64,000 nucleotides of DNA, taken from assembly GCF_011927765.1 (NCBI RefSeq), contig NZ_JAATJG010000003.1, positions 124,001 to 188,000 of the forward strand. Reading direction: 5' to 3'. The DNA is from Wenyingzhuangia aestuarii. Lineage in GTDB: Bacteria > Bacteroidota > Bacteroidia > Flavobacteriales > Flavobacteriaceae. Both the position numbers and the translations under genes were made by a program. Shown in pieces: positions 35,203-43,300 of this stretch. Every line of letters begins with the position of its first letter. Position 1 is the first letter of the stretch. Under the pieces are notes generated by a model. It ran no database searches. It was not told the DNA's origin and worked only from the letters and a program-made list of their open reading frames with translations.

Positions 35203-35273
35203 CTTTTGCGAATTTCAATGAGCAAAAGCAAGATTTGTACGTAAGTGCATCCATCTTGCTCTACTCACACGTG

Positions 35274-36071
35274 TTAATGTTTTTCAATTAAATACTCATT
35301 CAAATCTCCATACCCTTTATAAAGACTTCTCTTGTCATAAAATTTTTTAGGGTAATGGTTGTTTAACAAACCAGTTACTCGATCTCCCTCCGAATCCAAA
35401 TCTAAAAACCCAAAAATTCTTTGATGTTTATTTAGAAAAACAAAAGACTTTTTAACTTGAGAAGTTGAATTTAGAATTAAGTAATTACTCTCGAAATTTG
35501 GATAGAGAGTTTTGAAAGAAAAAAAATCCATAAACCCTTCAAACAAGCACACATCAGAATACATAGAATTATAATATGTTGTAATATCTTTATTTATCAA
35601 ACATCCTTTCCGCTCTTTAGAATCCTTAAAACGGAATTCATACCCTTCGCTATCGTTTTTAAAACCCAATGCTTTTAAAGGGTATCTTTCGTAGTATCCA
35701 TAATGGATTTCTACACAATATTTATCAAGTACCTGTTTTGCTATTTTTCTTTCAAAAGCATATCTAAATAATTCTTCACTTACTACTTTTTGAATTTTCC
35801 ATATTTTATTTTCTAGCTTAATGTTAATCTTTTTAGTTTTTGACTTAGCATATACAACATGACCGTTATTCATGTAAAATTTTAACACTTTTAATCCGCC
35901 ACCTTTTTGTATCGAGAAATCATAAAAAACATCCTTTATATAATCTACTTTAAAAGAGGCTTTTCTTTCATATCTTATGGGAGATAAGTACATGCCATAT
36001 GATGATCTATAATTTCTTTCAGGGTATATGTTATGTGATTCTAAATATTCTCTTATACTAGTTTCTGACAT
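35274..36071 (-). CDS. TOPRIM-domain primase-like protein
   Basis: The start at 36071 (MSETSIREYLESHNIYP) gives 265 residues; the frame is open 12 codons further. The N-terminal part resembles a CHC2-like primase domain without the zinc ligands (GMYLSPIRYERKASFKVD..). The TOPRIM region has CLFEGFMDFFSF and FGFLDLDSEGDR, the acidic motifs for metal binding. It is likely used for replication priming of the element. Its start codon lies within an iteron. Confidence 0.8.
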   Translation of the reverse strand: MSETSIREYLESHNIYPERNYRSSYGMYLSPIRYERKASFKVDYIKDVFYDFSIQKGGGLKVLKFYMNNGHVVYAKSKTKKINIKLENKIWKIQKVVSEELFRYAFERKIAKQVLDKYCVEIHYGYYERYPLKALGFKNDSEGYEFRFKDSKERKGCLINKDITTYYNSMYSDVCLFEGFMDFFSFKTLYPNFESNYLILNSTSQVKKSFVFLNKHQRIFGFLDLDSEGDRVTGLLNNHYPKKFYDKRSLYKGYGDLNEYLIEKH

Positions 36072-36348
36072 TTTTACGAAGTTTTGAGGTTTTTCGATTT
36101 TTACCAAGACATTTTTACGAAGTTACATGCCTGATATACTCTACAACATGTAACTAATAGCCCTTTTTTCTTTCATTTAAAAGCTTATTCTCTAAGGTTA
36201 AATTATATTTAATTATGGTTACCTATTGTGCACCCCCATAAAAAACTAATAAACAATCACTTACACTACTTGTCTCTGACGTTTTTACGAAGTTTGATGA
36301 GATTTGTCTGACATTTTTACGAGTATTTCCTGACTTATTTACGAACTT
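36064..36348 (-). repeat. Iterons of the replication origin (five copies)
   Basis: Copies of GACATTTTTACGAAGTT are at about 36067-36083 and 36108-36124. GACGTTTTTACGAAGTTT is at about 36278-36295, GACATTTTTACGAG at about 36309-36322, and a weaker GACTTATTTACGAACTT at about 36332-36348. The first copy includes the TOPRIM start codon, and the last covers the stop of rep. Direct repeats next to a Rep_3-type gene identify a theta-type oriV. Confidence 0.85.
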
Positions 36349-37282
36349 CAATATTATATTCTGGAAATATTACATTATTGAGTAAATTAAGAGTGCTTTG
36401 TTTAGATTTTTTATCATGATAATACTCTGACATCAATCTCTCTAACCTAGATCTAATTAACATCGTATTTTCATTTTCAGCTATTTTTTCAGAATAATGG
36501 ATCGCATTGTCATTCTTTGATGATGGATAAAATTTTAATAAAAAATTAAATATCTTCATAAGTTCATCATTTTTCAAACTATGAATTGATTGTTGAACAT
36601 TTGAAGAAAGAATTTTAAACCTAAAAAACACACCATCCTTTCTTTTATCAATACTATATTCAAAATAAATATCTGAAACTTCTTTTAACTCTCTCTTTGC
36701 AACTTCAATGGCACGTCTTTTTAAATCACTTACAGTTTGAAGAGTCTCTAAAGCCCCTACCAAAGATCTAAGTTCTTCCTCATAATAATTGAATCCTCCA
36801 AGATTAGCAAACCTGCAACATAGCTTATACAGCTTTATTGAATATTTACTTTTCAACCTCATAAAAACAAAGAAATCAATATCCGAATATCCTCCTTTGA
36901 GATACGTTAAATATTCAATAGTAAACCCAGGTAGTTCGATTATAACTTCTCTATTATTTGGTGTTTTTCTAACTCCTGAAATAAATTGAGTAACTGTTTT
37001 TTCTAACTTATTATCAACTAAATTTTTCACATAATAAACACTTGTCTTACTAAGCTTTTCTATGGAGTCCATGTATTGATTATAATTCCTTTTAGAATCA
37101 AGTTCATTAACCTTAAGTTTTATGAACTCCGATTTAATAGCTACATATTTATTAAAATGCTCTTTGTGTCTTATTTTTAAAGCAATATGAAGTATTACAA
37201 TTTCATCAATTTTAGATAATTCATTATTATATATTGCAGTTATAATATGATTAGGATGACGAATAATTATTTCGTTACTCAT
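36335..37282 (-). CDS. Rep_3-type replication initiator
   Basis: 315 residues. Winged-helix Rep_3/RepB layout: N-terminal half IIIRHPNHIITAIYNNELSK, mid segment LKSKYSIKLYKLCCRF, then IEVAKRELKEVSDIYFEYS. The family binds iterons and starts plasmid replication. The iterons begin right at its 3' end, as in many plasmids with origin downstream. It shows the island can probably replicate once excised, or descends from a plasmid. Confidence 0.85.
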   Translation of the reverse strand: MSNEIIIRHPNHIITAIYNNELSKIDEIVILHIALKIRHKEHFNKYVAIKSEFIKLKVNELDSKRNYNQYMDSIEKLSKTSVYYVKNLVDNKLEKTVTQFISGVRKTPNNREVIIELPGFTIEYLTYLKGGYSDIDFFVFMRLKSKYSIKLYKLCCRFANLGGFNYYEEELRSLVGALETLQTVSDLKRRAIEVAKRELKEVSDIYFEYSIDKRKDGVFFRFKILSSNVQQSIHSLKNDELMKIFNFLLKFYPSSKNDNAIHYSEKIAENENTMLIRSRLERLMSEYYHDKKSKQSTLNLLNNVIFPEYNIEVRK

Positions 37283-37321
37283 GGAATTTCACAATTGAAG
37301 TATTAAATAAGTTTAAGTATT

Positions 37322-37609
37322 TTAAGAAATTCTCTTGTACTTAAATTCTTTTATAGTACCATCATTGTTATAAATCTCAGTATGAGCAATGTGTTTTTTA
37401 GCACCAATTAGAGTTTCTTTTAAAAGTCCTTTCTTTATATAAGAACGTACAGTCTGAATATCTACTCTAATTATTATCGAAACCTCTTTTGTGGTATAAA
37501 GCTTTGATAAATGACCTTCTTTTAAGGTCTTTAATATTAAATGTTGTTGGGATTTTACTTGGTCAATTTCTTTTAAAATAGCACCAAAGGGATCTACGTA
37601 ATTACTCAT
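37322..37609 (-). CDS. Small HTH protein (excisionase or MerR-like HTH_17)
   Basis: 95 residues. KLYTTKEVSIIIRVDIQTVR followed by SYIKKGLLKETLIGAKKHI is a winged helix-turn-helix of the HTH_17/excisionase type. Such proteins direct excision or regulate rep. It lies 39 bp upstream of rep on the same strand. Confidence 0.75.
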   Translation of the reverse strand: MSNYVDPFGAILKEIDQVKSQQHLILKTLKEGHLSKLYTTKEVSIIIRVDIQTVRSYIKKGLLKETLIGAKKHIAHTEIYNNDGTIKEFKYKRIS

Positions 37610-37655
37610 AATTTATTAATTTAAATTTATGAGGCAATAATATAAAACAGGCTAT

Positions 37656-38534
37656 TTAACTATTGGTTTTACTGGTCTCGAGAGTGGTTTCAGGTTTAAT
37701 TACATCCAAAACCGATAATTTATCATAAAAATCAGCATCATTTTCCGTAGTACCATAGTTAAATTTCTTTCTAAAATGACTCAGAGTAATTCTTACATCA
37801 AAAAGCTTTTCTGACATAGGATGTAAAGAATTTTTCACTCCACCACTATTTTGAATAAATTGATGATTAATCACTCCTAAATCATTTAATTTACGAACAA
37901 ATACACCGTAGTTTTCAAATCTGTTATAAACTTCATCAAAAAACTTTTCCCCATTGGTGTCATAAATCTTATTCTCAATCAGTAGAGTTGATAAAGGTTT
38001 CCTGTATTTTTTCTTAATACATTTCTCAAAAAATTCTGTTTCTAAAAGTGAGCTGTCTTTTGATGAGATTGAATGATCGTTAGCTTCAATAGGCTTGCTA
38101 GTTATGCACGTCAAACTATCATCATATTGCTCTTTTTTATTGTCTCTCTGTATTATACTCTCTTGTTCAAAAACCAAAATTAAATACGGTAGTACATTAT
38201 CTATATTTTCAATTAACCCTCTATAGTTTGACTCATTAGGTTTATACTCTTTCTGAATATAATCTTGGAATATTTCATTAAGTGCATTTATAAAGTTTGG
38301 GGTTGTTAAAGTATAATTTGAGTTCATCAAATTATCAAACCTCTCACTATGAAAGAGATCACAATCAACAGTTTCATTCAGCTCTATATTTAATCTTTTC
38401 CTAGCCTTATTTATTTTAATCTGTTTTTTAATTCTCTTTTCAATGTAATCATGCCTGTTTATTAAAAGCTGTGTATAATACTTTGTTTTAAAAGACTCTT
38501 TATTTAATGAGAGATTAAGTGTGTTAAAATTCAT
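37656..38534 (-). CDS. Conserved-looking protein of the element end, unknown
   Basis: 292 residues, charged and mostly helical, no signal peptide or membrane segment. Features include a basic N-terminal coiled part (RIKKQIKINKARKRLN) and a C-terminal globular part (DEVYNRFENYGVFVRKLNDL). It is the outermost gene before attR, in line with rep-associated genes on the same strand, so a role in replication or maintenance is plausible. I do not recognise the family. Confidence 0.6.
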   Translation of the reverse strand: MNFNTLNLSLNKESFKTKYYTQLLINRHDYIEKRIKKQIKINKARKRLNIELNETVDCDLFHSERFDNLMNSNYTLTTPNFINALNEIFQDYIQKEYKPNESNYRGLIENIDNVLPYLILVFEQESIIQRDNKKEQYDDSLTCITSKPIEANDHSISSKDSSLLETEFFEKCIKKKYRKPLSTLLIENKIYDTNGEKFFDEVYNRFENYGVFVRKLNDLGVINHQFIQNSGGVKNSLHPMSEKLFDVRITLSHFRKKFNYGTTENDADFYDKLSVLDVIKPETTLETSKTNS

Positions 38535-38606
38535 AATGATTAGCTATATTTGATTATAAATTTAATCAAATTTTAAACCAAAAAACAAGAAACTGAGATT
38601 TTAAAA

Positions 38607-38627
38607 TTGTCAACCAAATTGTCAACT
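38607..38627 (+). repeat. Putative integrase arm site, right (TTGTCAAC doublet)
   Basis: The same 21 bp as 12158-12178, in the same orientation, two TTGTCAAC octamers separated by CAAA. It lies 45 bp inside the attR core. Confidence 0.65.
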
Positions 38628-38632
38628 AAAAT

Positions 38633-38667
38633 AAAAAACCCCTACAAACACTGGGTTTATAAGGGTT
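38633..38667 (-). terminator. Element-borne terminator now serving ssrA
   Basis: A 13-bp stem with two G-U pairs (AACCCTTATAAAC / GTTTGTAGGGGTT on the minus strand) with a CCAGT loop is followed by TTTT. It begins 5 nt after the ssrA 3' end and lies inside the element, so it replaces the original terminator left at 11975-12015. Confidence 0.8.
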
Positions 38668-38671
38668 AAAA

Positions 38672-38685
38672 GTGGAGACGCCGAG
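38672..38685 (-). repeat. attR: right 14-bp direct repeat in the ssrA 3' end
   Basis: GTGGAGACGCCGAG, identical to attL. It encodes the last T-arm and acceptor bases of tmRNA. Confidence 0.88.
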
Positions 38686-39069
38686 AATCGAACTCGGGTC
38701 CAAACGAGCAATCGCGTAGCTTTCTACATGCTTAGTTTCTATAGAATTGTCGGCAGAGGGCTGGCTAAAAACGACCTACCCTTAGCTTAACTTATTGAGC
38801 TTCAAAAACGCAGCTAAGTTATACGTTTCCTATTTAGACTTTTACGACATCTCTAAATTGCACGCGGTCTATCAGCGCTGGCATGAGATGCATAGCTTGC
38901 TCACCTTGTGAGCCTAGGCCTTATCGTACTATTAATTCAGATAATTAGGCAGCCATGGCGAAAGATTCTTCACCGTTTATTGTTGTGGAACCTCGATTTA
39001 CGAGAATGAGCTCCATCTCTCGGCATGCTTACTAGTTAATTGACCTCGCTGTCAAAACCAGTCGTCCCC
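38673..39069 (-). ncRNA. ssrA: Transfer-messenger RNA (tmRNA)
   Basis: The 5' end GGGGATGACTGGTTTTGACA and the 3' end GGTTCGA-type T-arm (GAGTTCGATTCTCGGCGTCTCCA) are both visible and give the tRNA-like domain. The tag frame (38945-38974) reads GEESFAMAA then stop, with resume codon GGT, similar to other Bacteroidota tags. The 3' CCA is not fully encoded: only C follows discriminator A. tmRNA rescues stalled ribosomes. The intact copy is kept by the island insertion. Confidence 0.95.
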
Positions 39070-39088
39070 ATTATATCAAAGAAGTTTG

Positions 39089-39114
39089 CAAATGTATATA
39101 TTTATACCTTCAAA
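39089..39114 (-). promoter_or_regulatory. Putative ssrA promoter
   Basis: On the minus strand TACATTTG (39096-39089) matches the -7 consensus, and TTTG lies about 14 bp upstream (39114-39111). The spacing is a little short. Confidence 0.45.
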
Positions 39115-39135
39115 ACATATACCAATATACAAATA

Positions 39136-39363
39136 ATGAACAATTTGTCAGATCATCAATACCTTATTAAATTAGCAAACACTAAAATGCCGTTTGGAAA
39201 GTACAAAGGACATGATTTAATCAACCTACCAGAACATTATATTGTATGGTATAAAACTAAAGGATTTCCTCCTGGAACCTTAGGTAAAATGATGGCTGAA
39301 GTATATGAACTAAAATTAAATGGATTAGAAGATATTATTCGTAAACTAAAAAACAGCAATTAG
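39136..39363 (+). CDS. DUF3820 family small protein
   Basis: 75 residues from ATG 39136 (MNNLSDHQYLIKLANTKMPF). MPFGKYKGHDLINLPEHYI followed by WYKTKGFPPGTLG is the DUF3820 signature. The frame is open further upstream (39040) but would run into ssrA, so the internal start is preferred. Role unknown; related to putative nucleic-acid-binding proteins. Confidence 0.85.
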   Translation: MNNLSDHQYLIKLANTKMPFGKYKGHDLINLPEHYIVWYKTKGFPPGTLGKMMAEVYELKLNGLEDIIRKLKNSN

Positions 39364-39439
39364 TATAGTGTTAGTAAGTATTAAGAGCCAGTACATAGTA
39401 TACATCCCCTTAATACTCACGCTATTTTCTCTCTAAAAA

Positions 39440-40258
39440 TCACAAAGTATTGATTACTTTTCTAATAGCAGATAAATCTGTTAATAGTTTTTCTAAATAT
39501 TGAATATCTAACATGTTAGCTCCATCTGATTTTGCATTTGCAGGATCAAAATGAGTTTCTATAAACAAACCATCTACTCCGGCAGCAATTCCTGCTCTAG
39601 CAATAGTCCCAATCATATCGGGTCTACCTCCTGTAACACCACTTGTTTGATTTGGTTGTTGTAAAGAGTGAGTTACATCTAAAACTGTTGGAGCAAAAGC
39701 TCTCATTTCTGGAATCCCTCTAAAATCTACAATCATGTCTTGGTACCCAAACATAGTTCCTCTGTCTGTAATCCAAGCTTTATCAGAACCTGCATCTTTT
39801 ACTTTTTGAACTGCATGTTGCATAGCTCCAGGACTCATAAATTGTCCTTTCTTTAAGTTTACTACTTTACCTGTTTTGGCAGCAGCTACTACTAAATCTG
39901 TTTGACGAACTAAAAAAGCAGGAATTTGTAAAACATCTACATATTCTGCAGCCATGGCAGCATCCGAAATTTCGTGAATATCTGTTACCGTAGGTACATC
40001 AAAAGTTTCAGAAACTTTACGTAATATTTTTAAAGCTTTTTCATCACCTATTCCCGTAAAGCTATCAATACGAGATCGATTTGCTTTTTTAAAACTTCCT
40101 TTAAATACATAAGGAATCTTTAATTTATCTGCAATAGTTACTACTTGCTCTGCAATTCTTAATGCCATTTCTTCACTTTCAATAGCACAAGGTCCGGCTA
40201 GTAAAAAAAAGTTATCGCTGTTTGCGTGTTTAATTTTTGGGATTAGATTTAAGTCCAT
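39440..40258 (-). CDS. kdsA: 3-deoxy-8-phosphooctulonate synthase
   Basis: 272 residues, normal length. Signature segments: LLAGPCAIESEEMALRIAEQ, YVFKGSFKKANRSR, GTMFGYQDMIVDFRGIPEMR, DVTHSLQQPNQTSG (without the metal-binding Cys, so likely metal-independent). It joins arabinose-5-phosphate and PEP to make KDO-8-phosphate for lipopolysaccharide. Confidence 0.96.
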   Translation of the reverse strand: MDLNLIPKIKHANSDNFFLLAGPCAIESEEMALRIAEQVVTIADKLKIPYVFKGSFKKANRSRIDSFTGIGDEKALKILRKVSETFDVPTVTDIHEISDAAMAAEYVDVLQIPAFLVRQTDLVVAAAKTGKVVNLKKGQFMSPGAMQHAVQKVKDAGSDKAWITDRGTMFGYQDMIVDFRGIPEMRAFAPTVLDVTHSLQQPNQTSGVTGGRPDMIGTIARAGIAAGVDGLFIETHFDPANAKSDGANMLDIQYLEKLLTDLSAIRKVINTL

Positions 40259-40313
40259 TTCTTAGTTTGTTTCTATGGGTTCAAAGATACATTTTTACAG
40301 ATACATATAAAGG

Positions 40314-43300
40314 CTATTTTACCTCTATACGAATTCCTTTACTATGACTGCTAAACTCTGGAGCATACATACTCTGAATAGTTGTAATTCCGTTACTAAA
40401 TACTCCTTTATGACTCACTCTTAAATCGTATTCAAAAACATAAATTCCTTTGTCAATTCTATCAAAGAAGAAATGAGTACTTGCATCTTTGGTACTTTGA
40501 TAATATCCCAATCGGTCTTGCCATTTATAAGCAGATAATACCTCAACAGGTTCTAATCCGGATGCTCTCATATCTTTCATATGAATAAACTCCATAGCTC
40601 TATCTGTAGACAATTCTATCCTTACCGTTAACAAATCAGCCACTTTTAAAGTGGTATTATTTGCTACCTCTGTTAACAACGGTCCGTTAGCAGTATTGGT
40701 TTTTACAAATACTTTTTTGTTGAGTTTTAAAGGTGTGTTTGCCGTTTTAATTTTATCCAAATCTTCAAAATACTGCCAATACAAACCACCCCAAGCAACA
40801 CCTTTGTCCTTTTTAGTTAAAGTAACCGTTGCCATGTTTGTATTTATTTCTGCGGGTTTCCATTTGGTTTTAAAATACCCTGTTCCTGCTTCTACTTTTG
40901 CATTTTCTAAAGTACTTACCTCTAGTTTTTCTCCCCCAATGTTAATAGCTACAGTATCCTCAGCCAACCAATCCGATCCTTGTAACAACAACGCATAAAT
41001 TGCTTCTGAAGTAGCTTTGGTGGTTTTCCATTGTTGTGTTTGCTTATTCTTTAACAACCACTTTTTTAACTCATCAACTTTTTTTGTATTGTTTGCTACT
41101 TCCGAAAACACTTCTATTAGCAAGCTTTGTGTTTCTATAGGAGATTGATACCAATACCAACTTGCTTTGTTTTCTTTCCAATACATTCCCATTTCATCAC
41201 TTGTAACGCTATTTTCTTCTAAAGATTTTAACACATTATTAGCCGTTTTTAAATGGTTATTTCTGTGTTGAATTAACGTAATTAATCCTTTATTATACAA
41301 GCTTTCTTGTTTCCAATATTTTATAGTTTGATGAAAGTAATAATCTACAGCCTCTTTTAACTTTTTATCTGTAATTGGCTGTATGTTAAAACTACGGATG
41401 TATAAATATTGCAACTGAACACTGTACAAGTGTTTTTTATTTAAATAATCTTGAGCCAACAACACTCCTTCTTTTTTAGTTTTTGCTTTAGATTTTATAT
41501 TTTCTGCACGTACTAACAATCTTTCATAATCTTCTAACAATTCCGCATTTACATAAGCCTGTGCTTTTTCAATAATTTTTTCTGTTTTTTTATGATTGAT
41601 ATTTACTCCCAAATGTTTTAAGTGTGCAAAGCCTTGCAAAATATGTTGAGTAATATATCTGTTAGAATGGTCAGATCCGCTAAACCAAGGAAATGCACCA
41701 CTAGAAAACTGCATTTTATCTAGCTTATTAATAGTTTGTTCTAAGCTATTTTCTAGTTTAGACAAATCAAACAATAAAGCAATTCTTTTCTTTTGTTCGG
41801 TTTCTGATTGCGCATCTCTTAACCAAGGAGTTTCTTGAATAATAATGGATTTTAACTCTTGATTTTTTTCCAAATTACTAATCAAAGTTTCTGAATTTGC
41901 CCATTGATCAAACACCTTTTTAATTTTAGGATTGGAGTTTAAAATATGACTTGCCAATTGATTTGCATAATACCTAGCAAAAGTTTGCTCTGCACACTCG
42001 TGCGGATATTCCATTAAATACGGCAAAGCTTGCACAGCATACCATGCAGGATTAGATGTTATTTCTAAAGTTAATTGATGGTGTTTTAAACTTTCTGAAG
42101 TATTATTTTTTAAACCATTTAAAACAAACGTTTTGGTTTCTCCACCATTTACCCACAAAGGCAACGTTTCTGTAACCAACATTCTGTTAGACAATACAGG
42201 CAACACATTTTGTTCTCCATCTGAATAGTTAGTACTCGCTGCCACAATTTTGTACTGTACAGCAGAAATATTTTCTGGAATTTGCAATTGCCAAGACACC
42301 GATGTATTTCCTTTTCCAACAACCTTAAAATCTTTTGTGGTTTGATGGTTTTGCAACAAAGCATCTATGTTTTTACCCGTAGTAGGATCGGTAAGCTCTA
42401 ATCTTACTTTTCCTTGCTGAACACTAGTTGCTAAATTTGCAATTTTTGTACTAAATGTAATTTCATCTCCTTCTCTTAAAAATCTTGGAGCATTTGGAGT
42501 CACCATTAACTGCTTTTGTGTAACTGTAGTTAAACTTTTTACTCCGGTATTTAATTCTTTGTCATGAGCTAATAATTGCAATTTCCACTTGGTTAAATCT
42601 TCTGGCATGGTAAACTCAAAAGATACTTCTCCGTTTTCATCGGTTTTAAGCTGTGGAAAAAAGAAGGCTGTTTCGTTAAAATTGGTTCTAGCTTTTATAT
42701 TCCCTAACTGCTCTTCTAGTTTTTTTGCTCCTGATTTTGTAGTCACTATCACTACTCCATTTGCACCTCTAGTTCCATATATAGCTGTAGCCGCTCCATC
42801 TTTTAACACATCAATACTACTAATTTCATCAACATTTAATTGTGGATCTTTATCATAAACTACTCCATCAACTACATACAAAGGGTTGTCGCCAGCCTCT
42901 AAAGAAGCCATTCCCCTAATTTGAATGTTATCTTCAGCCTCCGATCTTGTTGTACTTATAATATTTACTCCGGACACCTGACCTTGTAAAGCCCCTGTTA
43001 CTTCTTTCTTTTTTTGAGTACCGTAACCAACTACCACAACCTCATCTAAACTTTTACTGTCTTCTTCTAAAACAACTACATAACTATTATAGGATTTTTC
43101 TATTTTTAGTATTGCTTTTTGGTAACCTAAATAACTAAAATACAATTCTTTGTTTTCTAGATTTTCTAAAATAACTACTCCATCAAAACCTGTTAATATA
43201 GGTTTTTCTCCACCAACAATAGTTACTCCTGGAAGAGGTTCATGATTAGCATCTACAACAGTAATTTTCACCTCATCTTTTGCTAAAGAATCATTATGGG

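Larger units (their letters stand above)
12027..38685. mobile_element. Integrated mobilizable, plasmid-like element in ssrA (about 26.6 kb)
   Basis: Direct repeats GTGGAGACGCCGAG bound the element at 12027-12040 and 38672-38685. The right copy is the 3' end of the intact ssrA gene. A tyrosine integrase is the first gene inside the left end. The right end holds an HTH protein, a Rep initiator, iterons, a TOPRIM protein, a MobC-like protein and a relaxase. No type IV secretion genes are present, so it is mobilizable rather than self-transmissible. Cargo includes a ubiquitin-like operon, secreted proteins, a Fic protein and many relics. Confidence 0.88.

Noticed and set aside
12027-38685. Prophage or self-conjugative element
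   Set aside because: No capsid, tail, terminase or type IV secretion genes are present; only Rep, relaxase and integrase functions.
39040-39135. Upstream extension of the DUF3820 frame
   Set aside because: It overlaps ssrA and its promoter; the internal ATG at 39136 gives the normal family length.
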